Source: Phanerodontia chrysosporium | Lineage: Eukaryota; Basidiomycota; Agaricomycetes; Polyporales; Phanerochaetaceae | DNA: 64,000 nucleotides | Reading direction: 5' to 3' | Assembly: GCA_001910725.1 (NCBI GenBank) | Contig: MJGA01000035.1 | Span: forward strand, 185,582-249,581 | Shown here: positions 1 through 8,000 of the stretch, piece by piece | Layout of the letters: the number at the start of each line of letters is the position of its first letter | Position numbering within the stretch: the first letter of the stretch is position 1 | Translations under genes and position numbers: made by a program | Notes under the pieces: model-generated | What the model was told of the DNA's origin: nothing | The model's database searches: none | The model's input: the letters and a program-made list of their open reading frames with translations, nothing else

Positions 1-256
1 GCTTATGCTTCTTGACGAAGCGATGGCTAATGAACACAGCATAGGCCCCCGAATCAACCAGCGCGGTAGTCTGCACTCTGATTTCCTTACCCTGACTCAA
101 AGTTACTGGAACGATAAAGCTCGATTTAGAGGGCAAACTAGAGACTTTTCTCGATTCCAAAACTGATCTAATACATTCTACTGAGTCAGGAGGGTAAAGG
201 AAATCTAAAAACGGACCAGATGTCGCAGACTCTACATCGGTCCCTGCAGAAAATCC
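1..256 (-). CDS. pol: E1 pol, N-terminal fragment (aspartic protease)
   Basis: This minus-strand frame is open from the slippery heptamer at 256-250 to the window edge. It encodes a retropepsin-like active site reading LVDSGAYAVFISH, with the D-S-G catalytic triplet, at bases 1-60. It lies in the -1 frame relative to the true end of gag, so it would be made by ribosomal frameshifting as part of a Gag-Pol polyprotein. RT, RNase H and integrase are expected to the left, outside the window. Confidence 0.7.
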
Positions 257-1811
257 TCATCGTCTGAGAACACCACGCGGTTAATCTTCTGCGCCTTCTC
301 CTTCGAAGACGACTTCTTCTTTTGCTTGGTCTTGGGGTATCTTCCTCTTCTGAGCTATCCGAGCTCGACTCCTCGTCAGAGGCTACCTCCTGGAATCTCT
401 CCGAGTCGCTGGCGTACACCTCGCGCACACTGTTCTTCGTGTGGCGAGAGCCCTTATCCTTCTCCTTTCCCTTTGAAGACGAAGCCTTTGACGAACTGGC
501 CACCGGTGCATTGGTGGTTTTACTCGACGACGTCGAAGAACCTGAGTTGTTCTTCTTCGATGGACACTCCTTGGCGATGTGGCCTTTGCCTCCACACTGA
601 GCGCAGCAGCCTTTCTTCTTCGCCTCTTCGAACGACATGGCAACCTTCTGAACCTTGGCTGTCTTGCCTTTGCCCTGGGCTGAGCCCTTCTTCAAGGCGT
701 CGACATCCATAGCATCAGGGTCTTTCGACGACTGAGGCTGTCCAGAGAGTACGGTGCCCGTCAAGAGACGTTGATCCTGCAGAATCTCCTGAACATCCTT
801 CAACCAACCATCCCAGGTCGTAGCCCACTGAGCACGACCACGGGCTGCCAGTACATCGGCGGCGGCACGAGGGGTATGGGCATAGGCTTTAACCAACAGT
901 TCTTCGTTGGAGAAGCCGGTTTGGCGAGCCAGCGAACGGAAACGAGCAGCAAACTCGTTGAAAGTCTTCTCGTTCGTTCCTTTCTTGCTGACGAGCTGCT
1001 CAAACTCTGCCCTTGCCCTGTCCTTCTTGTCGGTCTGTTGGAATCCTTTCTGGAGTTCGTTCACAAAGTTGGTCCAAGTACCAAGGGGCTTTGAGTCTGC
1101 CACCTTGTCGAAGTACTCTTGCATGACCTTCTTTGCTGAACCTCGCAGGTAAGTCATTGCCGTTTCTATCTTCTTTTCGTCGTCCATTACGCCACGGTGG
1201 CGCAACCAGAGTGCCATCGACTCGAGCCAGTCATCCAGCTTGCTAGCCTTATCACCATTAAAGGTGTCAGGCTCCTTCATGGTAGGGAACAAAGACTGAG
1301 ACAACCCAACGTTGCCTCCACTAGTGCCTTGCTGAACCAACACTTTCAAGCTCTCGTTCTCCTGCTTCAGCACCTGCATAGCGTTCTGTAAAACGCGATT
1401 TTGGTTCTGAGCCTCTGCTATCTGCGCAGACAAGTGCTGTCTAGTCTGCTCAAGAGTGTCTATCTGCTCCTGAAGTGTCTTGGCCTCGGTTTTGCGTTTG
1501 CGAAGGGCTTCCTTCAAGCGAAGGACTTCTGAACCCATTTCCGACCTTACTTGAGCTATTTCAGCCTTTACCCAGTTACCCAGACTGTCAACGAGGGCCT
1601 TAAAGTCGCCAGGAGTCAGTCCTTCCTGAGCGGCTTGTACCCATGACTGGCTGTACTCTTCGTAAGAGGTCGAAAGCGGCGCAGCGGCCAAAACTGGGGT
1701 AGGGCCTCCCTCAGCCATAGAGCCAAGTTCTAACGCTCCCCAAGGGTCCATGCCACTTGAACTCGAAGCAGAACGCAAACCAAAGTCAACAGGATTTGAA
1801 TTGAGCGACAT
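186..1811 (-). CDS. gag: E1 Gag (nucleocapsid/capsid), with a frame break near its C-terminus
   Basis: The open frame gives 541 residues. The N-terminal third (about residues 85-165) is a long leucine-rich coiled coil. A retrotransposon gag (capsid) region follows at about 180-330. Then come the short motif DPDAMDVDA, also found in the other two Gags here, and a canonical CCHC zinc knuckle (CAQCGGKGHIAKEC) near residue 405. The last 40 or so residues are arginine-rich and look out of frame. In the -1 frame, after a CCCC run near 324-336, the sequence becomes lysine/serine-rich and ends in DFLQGP then a stop at 234-232. That tail aligns with the DFLNDL end of E2 Gag, so the native stop is probably 234-232 and the stop at 186-188 is an artefact of one missing base. 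Confidence 0.8.
   Translation of the reverse strand: MSLNSNPVDFGLRSASSSSGMDPWGALELGSMAEGGPTPVLAAAPLSTSYEEYSQSWVQAAQEGLTPGDFKALVDSLGNWVKAEIAQVRSEMGSEVLRLKEALRKRKTEAKTLQEQIDTLEQTRQHLSAQIAEAQNQNRVLQNAMQVLKQENESLKVLVQQGTSGGNVGLSQSLFPTMKEPDTFNGDKASKLDDWLESMALWLRHRGVMDDEKKIETAMTYLRGSAKKVMQEYFDKVADSKPLGTWTNFVNELQKGFQQTDKKDRARAEFEQLVSKKGTNEKTFNEFAARFRSLARQTGFSNEELLVKAYAHTPRAAADVLAARGRAQWATTWDGWLKDVQEILQDQRLLTGTVLSGQPQSSKDPDAMDVDALKKGSAQGKGKTAKVQKVAMSFEEAKKKGCCAQCGGKGHIAKECPSKKNNSGSSTSSSKTTNAPVASSSKASSSKGKEKDKGSRHTKNSVREVYASDSERFQEVASDEESSSDSSEEEDTPRPSKRRSRLRRRRRRRLTAWCSQTMRIFCRDRCRVCDIWSVFRFPLPS
213..256 (-). promoter_or_regulatory. E1 gag-pol -1 ribosomal frameshift signal
   Basis: On the minus strand the heptamer GGATTTT (256-250) sits in the G_GAT_TTT phase of the true gag frame. 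A 6-nt spacer follows (249-244), then a stem of ten pairs with one bulged T: 243-234 pairs with 223-213. The gag stop (234-232) lies at the top of the 5' arm. The -1 frame is open into the protease. This fits a canonical slippery site plus downstream structure, and the same heptamer recurs in E2. Confidence 0.7.
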
Positions 1812-1840
1812 CTTGATTCAAAAACGCGCAGATACAAAAA

Positions 1841-2651
1841 CTAATCGAGGTTCTTCTCCAAAAACAACCAATCTTCACCCAACTCCTGAATCAGCTCCCT
1901 GCAATGCTCAGCGAAGCGTGGCTTAAGCTCAGCGAAGCTATGTGCGCCTGCCTTCTTCAAATCCCTCGAAATCTTCTTCCACTCCCTCGTGGTGTACTCC
2001 TTCGTCTCGACGATGGTCTGAAGGTGTTTGCGAATGTTATCGAACCTCTCCTTGAACAAGCCCAAGATGTAGAGCTCGTGTTCAGTCAACCCAACTCGAA
2101 AACGCTGCTCGTCTAGCTTCTGAAAGAACGGACCCAAGTGGTTAAGGGCGCCGTTGAACTTTCGTCCGTAGTCGCGCAGCTGATGGACCTGAGTGTTGGT
2201 GTGAAAGCGAAGGTCCTTGGGAATGGGTTTGACCTCGATAGGGGAGTAGGGGAGGTTCAATACGCTCGATGAGGGGTAGAGGGGGGGGGGCGTTCGCGAT
2301 GCGATCGAGTAGGCGGCGCTTGCGCTGTTCGTTGCGATAGTCTTCGAGCTGAAGTTGGTGCTTGAAGTCGTTCAAGTCTGCTTCACGAGCAAGCCTTTCA
2401 CGACGACCAGGAACAGGGGTGTAGGGTGTAGTGCGAGGTTTGTACACAGGGCGCGGCTTCCCAACGTCTTTGAAGCGGTGAAGGTTCGAGATCTTGATGC
2501 GCTCAAGCAAGGGTTTGCCAGAGCTCTCGTCCTTAGCAAGGACAAAACGGTTCTTAGCAGCTTTAGGCACTAGTAAACACGGGTCAGCCTGTGTACACAA
2601 GCCAGAAAACTTCTCCACACAGGCAAAGCGCAAGGCTTTCCTGCCAGCCAA
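1841..2651 (-). pseudogene. E1 extra ORF upstream of gag (ORF0-like), frame-broken at a G10 run
   Basis: Two overlapping minus-strand frames (2651-2142 and 2260-1841) look like the halves of one protein of about 270 residues, with the frame lost at or just after the ten-G run at 2281-2290. The N-terminal half is basic with RKRRLLDRIANAPPP. The C-terminal half ends in a block WKKISRDLKKAGAHSFAEL. The same layout, and a clearly related C-terminal block, occur in the pre-gag ORFs of E2 and E3. I see no recognisable catalytic or zinc motif. Its stop lies only 29 bases before the gag ATG, which suggests reinitiation or a polycistronic arrangement. Function is unknown. Confidence 0.65.
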
Positions 2652-2947
2652 CCCTCAACGAAGAGAAAGGGGTATTACTGCGGGTTTCCACGCCACGCAG
2701 CTAAAACTGGTTGGACAGGGTATTACACCCTTAGTCCAGCACTACAACAGGGGTTACTCGTCCGCAGGCAAAGCCCTCTGAGGTGGGTTACACCACGTTC
2801 CCCTGTCTGTACCTAAAAAGGTACTATAGTGCCCACTTACGCCTGTGGATCGGCAGAAAACTGAACAAAGCGCAAAAGCACTTGTTCAAACAAGCCCCCA
2901 GAACCCAAAGCAATAACCTAGGCCACCAAAGGTGGAGTAGGTTGGCT
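2652..2947 (-). other. E1 untranslated leader
   Basis: About 300 bases between the primer-binding site and the extra ORF, with no convincing coding frame. It holds a 23-bp block (about 2833-2855) also present in the E2 leader and several short GTAATACCC/GTAACCC-like repeats on the transcript strand. Confidence 0.5.
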
Positions 2948-2958
2948 AGCTTCAATCT
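2948..2958 (-). promoter_or_regulatory. E1 self-priming primer-binding site
   Basis: The 11 bases agattgaagct (minus strand) follow the 5' LTR after two bases. They are the exact reverse complement of agcttcaatct inside the LTR (3109-3099), about 30 bases downstream of its TATA box, where the RNA should begin. This is the Tf1/sushi self-priming arrangement. No match to a tRNA 3' end (TGG start) is present. Confidence 0.7.
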
Positions 2959-2960
2959 TC

Positions 2961-3560
2961 TATCACAAAAATGCGCTGCCCTAGCGCCTATACACCAAAC
3001 CAACCAGCAATACTCACTGGCAAAGGTTTACTTGGACTACAAAGGGTGTAGCCAAGCTTGAAGACGAGGTATAGAGACTAGAGAGGTGAGATGCGATGAG
3101 ATTGAAGCTGGGGAGGCACCCCCAGCCCTCAGGGTTTATATACATGTGCACCAGGTCCCCAGGGACCGGTGTTCAGGGTCCTAACTATCTAATACCTACT
3201 ACGCTATTGGCTAGTGCCCTACAGGCATTTCTACATTCTCCTACACGTTCCTAAATGTTCCTACGATGTCCCAGAAACCTCCAGAACGTTCCAGCACTGT
3301 CCGGACCTGTCCAGAGACCTCCAGGACTTTCTAGTCCATTCCGGAGTGTCTCGGCGCTTCCAGACCCTTGCCTGCTTCTAGACCTTCGACCATGTGACCC
3401 TGGGATACCGCACGTGTGCGCATCACGTGACCGCCGTATCACGTGACCAGCCCCGAGCCTAGGGCTGTCACTCCAGCGCTTCTGCATGTCACAGTTCGGA
3501 GTAATCGCTTCTGTCACTTGCTGCCCCTAACCCTAAGGGTTGAGACGAAAAACTGTGACA
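2961..3560 (-). repeat. E1 5' LTR (about 600 bp)
   Basis: It begins TGTCACAG at 3560 (minus strand) and ends near 2961, two bases before the primer-binding site. The terminus reads GTGATA where GTGACA would be expected, so one terminal base appears changed. The TATA box is at about 3144-3135. U3 holds two CACGTG boxes (3424-3429, 3440-3445) and a telomere-like CCCTAACCCTAAGGG (3525-3539). The left boundary is inferred from the element plan, because the second LTR is not in the window. Confidence 0.65.
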
Positions 3561-3597
3561 CACGGCTACGCCCAGACGGGCGTCGCAATGGTGGTCT
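3561..3597 (+). pseudogene. KDZ transposase fragment stranded between E1 and E2
   Basis: These 37 bases encode YAQTGVAMVV, which runs in frame, after removal of E2 and one copy of its 5-bp duplication, into the CARHG motif at 19887. The CARH motif is a hallmark of KDZ transposases. The upstream part of the gene must lie left of E1, outside the window. Bases 3561-3565 (cacgg) should be E1's target-site duplication. Confidence 0.7.
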
Positions 3598-4122
3598 TGT
3601 CAAAGTAAACCCCGCTACTTACCTTAGTAGCTTTGGTGGGGTTGAACTTGACTGCGAGAGTGAAGTAGGTGGTAGACGAAGTAGATGATGCTGGGGACTT
3701 AAGCCCAGCAGAGCCCGGTATATATACATGAAGGGGAGGACCCCTGGTACTACCCGAGACCCTTGATACTGCCCATCACATGCGCGATGGCGTGATGATG
3801 GTGCGATACTTGCCAAGACACTCCGGGCTCGGCGAAGTCTAAAGCCGAGTACCGGATGTGTCCGGAACCTTCTACGCTATTCTAGAATACACTACCCGGA
3901 CCCTGGGTCCGGCTACCTACTATACCCTTGTACCGGAGCGTCTACATCATAGATAAGATAAAGATAAGATCCTCACATGACTCTGAGTCCTTTCCCAGCA
4001 CGTGACCAACACGTGACCGCGTTCTGACGCGTGCCTGTCCTAACCCTAGTCCTTAACCCCAACCCTAGCGCCGACTGGGCGTTTACGAGAATAAAACCGT
4101 AGGGAATTAGAAAACTGTGACA
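3598..4122 (-). repeat. E2 3' LTR (525 bp)
   Basis: It starts TGTCACAG at 4122 (minus strand) and ends TTTGACA at 3598. It matches 19357-19882, with differences only near the two ends. It contains a TATA box (about 3727-3718), three GATAAG boxes (3951-3970), two CACGTG boxes (3999-4004, 4010-4015) and telomere-like CCCTAA runs (4038-4067). Confidence 0.93.
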
Positions 4123-4135
4123 GTACCCCCTCTTC
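4123..4135 (-). other. E2 polypurine tract
   Basis: The minus strand reads gaagagggggtac directly before the 3' LTR. This purine run is the expected plus-strand primer site. E3 has an equivalent aggaggggggtaa before its 3' LTR. Confidence 0.75.
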
Positions 4136-4162
4136 AGATTCGAACTCCCGAGAGAAGACTTT

Positions 4163-5053
4163 TTATTTTCCAGTGGATCCAAACCCGCCTGAACCACGAT
4201 CGGTTGACTGTAGCGTCTCGACAACTTCTATGTCGACATCGGCAATTTTCTCCAGGATCAACTGAGCCGCCCTATCTCCAGTCGTGACTGTGAAGTCACT
4301 GTCGCTTGTGTTAAGGAGTAGTATTTTGACGATACCCATGTAGTCCCGGTCGATAACACCTGCGCCGACGTGAATGCCTTTGAGCGCAAGTCCTGATCGT
4401 GGTGCGATTCGTCCATAGGTTCCAGTTGGAACTCGAATGCGAATGCCAGTGCTGATGAGTTTGCGGTCTCCTGCTGGAATTGTTGCATCTTCTGCTGCAT
4501 ACAGGTCCCAGCCTGCTGCCTCGGTGGTGCTCTTGGATGGTGTTTTTCCACCATCTAGAACGACCTGAAGGGTTTCCTCTTCATCGAGTTCTAAACCGTC
4601 TGTTTCCATAGGTGCTTCTTCGTTCCGAACGCGCCAAAATTCCACGATCTTCTCTTTAGCTCCTTCCAGATTACTTTCTGGTTCCCATTTGTCTTCTTCT
4701 GGCCCATAACCCTTCCATCGAACCATGTACCAGTTTCGTTTCCTGACACGCCCGGTAGTCTTATGGTTGAGAATTTTCTCGACCTCGTACTCAAGCTCTC
4801 CGTCATGAACTTCTGGCTCTGGTGGTGCGGCTCGTTGGCCGACGATGGAGGGTGTAGAATAGGGGATTAATTTACTAGCATGGAACACCGGGTGATATGC
4901 CCTATATTGTGGAGGCAGTTTCACCTTGAAGGTTACTTTGGACAGTTGTTCGATGATTTCGAACGGTCCTAGGTACCTCGGTGTCAGCGTGCGTTGAGTG
5001 GTTTGGTAATCCTTCGAATTCAGCAGGACTTTGTCGCCGACTTTAAACGGCAC
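4163..5053 (-). CDS. pol: E2 pol C-terminal part: integrase tail, chromodomain and fused dUTPase
   Basis: This 296-residue stretch is in the same frame as the main pol ORF, separated from it only by a TGA at 5080-5078. Residues 1-60 are the integrase C-terminal domain (KVGDKVLL, YLGPFEII, YHPVFHASKL). Residues 87-145 are a chromodomain (YEVEKILNHK, YMVRWKGYG, DKWEPESNL). Residues 178-296 are a complete trimeric-type dUTPase with its five motifs: AGWDLYAAED, GRIAPRSGLA, GVIDRDYMGIVKI, GDRAAQLIL and the C-terminal RGSGGFGSTGK. The enzyme converts dUTP to dUMP and pyrophosphate, which would limit uracil incorporation during reverse transcription. E3 Pol ends soon after its chromodomain without this domain. 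Confidence 0.9.
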   Translation of the reverse strand: MPFKVGDKVLLNSKDYQTTQRTLTPRYLGPFEIIEQLSKVTFKVKLPPQYRAYHPVFHASKLIPYSTPSIVGQRAAPPEPEVHDGELEYEVEKILNHKTTGRVRKRNWYMVRWKGYGPEEDKWEPESNLEGAKEKIVEFWRVRNEEAPMETDGLELDEEETLQVVLDGGKTPSKSTTEAAGWDLYAAEDATIPAGDRKLISTGIRIRVPTGTYGRIAPRSGLALKGIHVGAGVIDRDYMGIVKILLLNTSDSDFTVTTGDRAAQLILEKIADVDIEVVETLQSTDRGSGGFGSTGK

Positions 5054-5077
5054 TTCTTGCTTGTTCTGGTCATAGTA

Positions 5078-8000
5078 TCACTTCATACGGTCCGCTGCTA
5101 GTTGTAGGGCTGCTTTGGCCTTGTCTTGGGCGTCCTGTCTAAGTCTGAATATCTCGTTCAAGTCTTTGCTTTTGGCTTGCTTGTCGAGAGTTGGTCCTGC
5201 CCGTGGGTGTCTACCATATTCTAGAAAGAACGGCGTGTCCTTTGTACTTTCGTGTGCTGCATTGTTGTAGGCGAATTCTGCGGTGGGCAGATAATCGACC
5301 CAGTCTTCGTGATTGACATTATCAGCGAAGCAGCGTAGGTACTGTTCTAGAACTTGATTTACTCGTTCTGTTTGACCGTCTGTCTGAGGGTGGTATGCCG
5401 TAGACATCGCTGACTCGATACCGAGTAGCTTACACCATTCTTGAAAGAGTTCAGCCGCGAATTGAGTTCCTCTGTCTGAGATTATCTGCAAAGGTAGTCC
5501 GTGGATAGGGTAAATTCTATCCATCAAGATCTTTGCGAGGTCTTTAGCAGAGAATTTGTTCGTTATCGCGAAGAATCGTGCTCTCTTGGTGAGTCGGCAT
5601 ACAACGACGAGGATGGCATCCTTTCCTCTTGACGGCATCAATTGAGTAATCAAGTCGATGGTAATAACTTCCCAAGGTCCGTTAGGTACCTTATTGGGCA
5701 TGAGTTGTCCGTAGGTCTGCTGTGTGCGATTCTTCATTCGCTGACACGTGTCGCAACCTGTGACGTATTTCTTGACGAAGACAGACATTCCCGGCCACCA
5801 ATAGTTTCGGGAGACAAGTTCGTAGGTCTTCCACCTGCCTGGATGTCCGGCTGATGGGTGGTCGTGGTGCATTTGGACTACTTGTCGTCGTAAGTCCTCA
5901 TTCTCATCCTTTGGTATGTAGATATGTCCCCGGAAGAGTAGCAATCCATTCTCAAAGTTCCATTCCTCTAACGGTTTCTTGAACTCGCGTGGTCCTGATT
6001 TGAGTAACGATTGATAGTTCTTGGTGACTTCGTCGGATAACAGAACCTTTTTGACCTCTTGGAGCAGTAAATCGTCGTTTACTGGAGCGTCATGGGAGGC
6101 GTCGATCGCGCAGACTTCGAGCAGGTTGGCGAAAAATTCTGGCTTCAGAAGAATATGGTCGCGATTATCGAGTTCTACCCCCTCTTCATGATCTGGTCTC
6201 CTGGACAGAGGGTCTTCAGCTTCCATTGTTTTACCCGGCTTGTGGTGTAGTGTGAAATGGAATCTTGTTAGGTATAATGCCCAACGAGCTTGACGGCGAG
6301 ACAATTTCTGGGCCTGCTTGAAATAAGTCAGGTTTTGGTGGTCTGACCATATCTCGAATTTCTCCGGATGTCCCTCTAGATAGTGCCTATACTCTTCTAA
6401 CCCGCGGATTATGGCCAACATCTCCTTGTCGTATATCTCATAGTTCCTTTCGTGAACATTGAGTGACTTGGAGTGGAAGGCTACCGGATGGTAAAGCTTA
6501 TCGTTTGGGTCGAGTTGTGACAAAACCGAGCCGATCGCGAAGTCACTCGCGTCAGTAGAGAGCCTGAACGGATTAACGTCGTCCGGAATTCGTAGAATTG
6601 GTGCAGAAGTGAACGCCTTTTTCAGGTCGTCAAACGCCTTCTGCTGGTCAGGACCCCATTCCCATGGTTGATCCTTTTTGGTGAGTACCGTGAGTGGCTT
6701 CGTGATCTTTGCAAAGTCTTTAATAAACCTGCGATAGAAATTCGCGAATCCAAGGAATGCCTGAACGTGCTTGACCTTGGTTGGTACAGGCCACTCCGTC
6801 ACGCCTGTGACTTTAGCAGGGTCCATTTCTACATGATTTTTGGATATAATCATGCCGAGATAGGCGAGCTTGTCCTTCTCGAATAGACACTTTTCTGCCT
6901 TTGCGAAGAGGTCGTTGTCTTCCAGTCGCTGCAACACTTCGTGTACGATCTTTCGATGTTCCTCGCGGTCGTTGCCGAAGATGAGGATATCGTCGAGGTA
7001 GACCATAACCTTTCCTTGACGGATAAGGTCTTCGAAAATGTTGTTCATCATATTCTGGAATGTTGCCGGTGCGTTTGCGAATCCAAAGTACATGACTTTG
7101 GCCTGGAATAAACCGTCCTTGGTTACGAAAGCCGTTTTCCACTCGTCACCTTCCTTAATGCGGACATTATTATATCCCCATCGAAGGTCGATTTTTGTGA
7201 ATATCGATGCCTGAGATAGTGCGTCGATTAAATCGGCGATGCGAGGGATAGGATAACAGTTCTTCTTTGTAATTCCGTTCAAGGGGCGGTAATCCATGCA
7301 AGGTCGCAAACTACCATCGGCCTTCTTTACGAAAAAGAATGACGCAGCGACGGGTGACTTCGACTCTTCAATGTAGCCTTTCCGGCGTTCCTCACGAATC
7401 CACTCGTCGAAAGACGAGCGTTGTCTCTGGTCTAGTGGGTACACCTTTCCGATTGGGGGCAACTTAGCTCCTTCCTCAAATTCGATGGCATAGTCCCATG
7501 GTTTGTGGGTGGGCATGCGTTCAGACTTGGTCTTACTGAATACGCTTTCGAATTTGTGGACCCAACTCGGTACCTGTGATTTCCATTGCGAGGTGTCAAC
7601 TGTATCGTCGTCATCCTTTTCCAGGATGTCAGCGACAGCCTCGGCTTGCGTTCGTTCCTCTGGGTTACTGAAATCAACCCAGTTGATGTGGTGGGGAATA
7701 TCCTCTTCTCCAATATCGTCCAGTGAGGATTCCCAAGGTTGCTCTGGTTCGAGCTCTGCCAGCTCCTCGTCATTGCCGATTTCGATGTCGAGGGCTTGGA
7801 CTTTCTGTGCCATGCTGGAGACTTTGCATGATTCAGGACATCTGGTGAACTCCCAATTGCCTTTTGCCCAGTCGATTTCTGGGTTATGCCGGTGTAGGAA
7901 CTTGTACCCTATATACATGTCTTTGTCGTGTAAATCCGTCACGAGCAAGTACTGGGTATGTTTGTGCGTTCCAATTTCCAAGTAGGCTCGCAGGGCGTGA

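Larger units (their letters stand above)
1..3560 (-). mobile_element. Element E1: Ty3/gypsy LTR retrotransposon, 3' part beyond the window
   Basis: Reading on the minus strand, the element runs from a 5' LTR (3560 down to 2961) through a self-priming site, an untranslated leader, an extra ORF, gag and the start of pol (aspartic protease). The rest of pol and the 3' LTR lie left of base 1. It interrupts a KDZ transposase gene whose coding sequence resumes at 3561. The layout and control signals match elements E2 and E3 in this window, so it belongs to the same broad group of fungal self-priming gypsy elements. Gag and the extra ORF each contain a frame break, so this copy as assembled is not functional. 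Confidence 0.85.

Noticed and set aside
186..240. +1 frameshifting between E1 gag and pol
   Set aside because: The longest gag frame would need +1, but the slippery heptamer, stem and E2 comparison all support -1 from the corrected gag frame.
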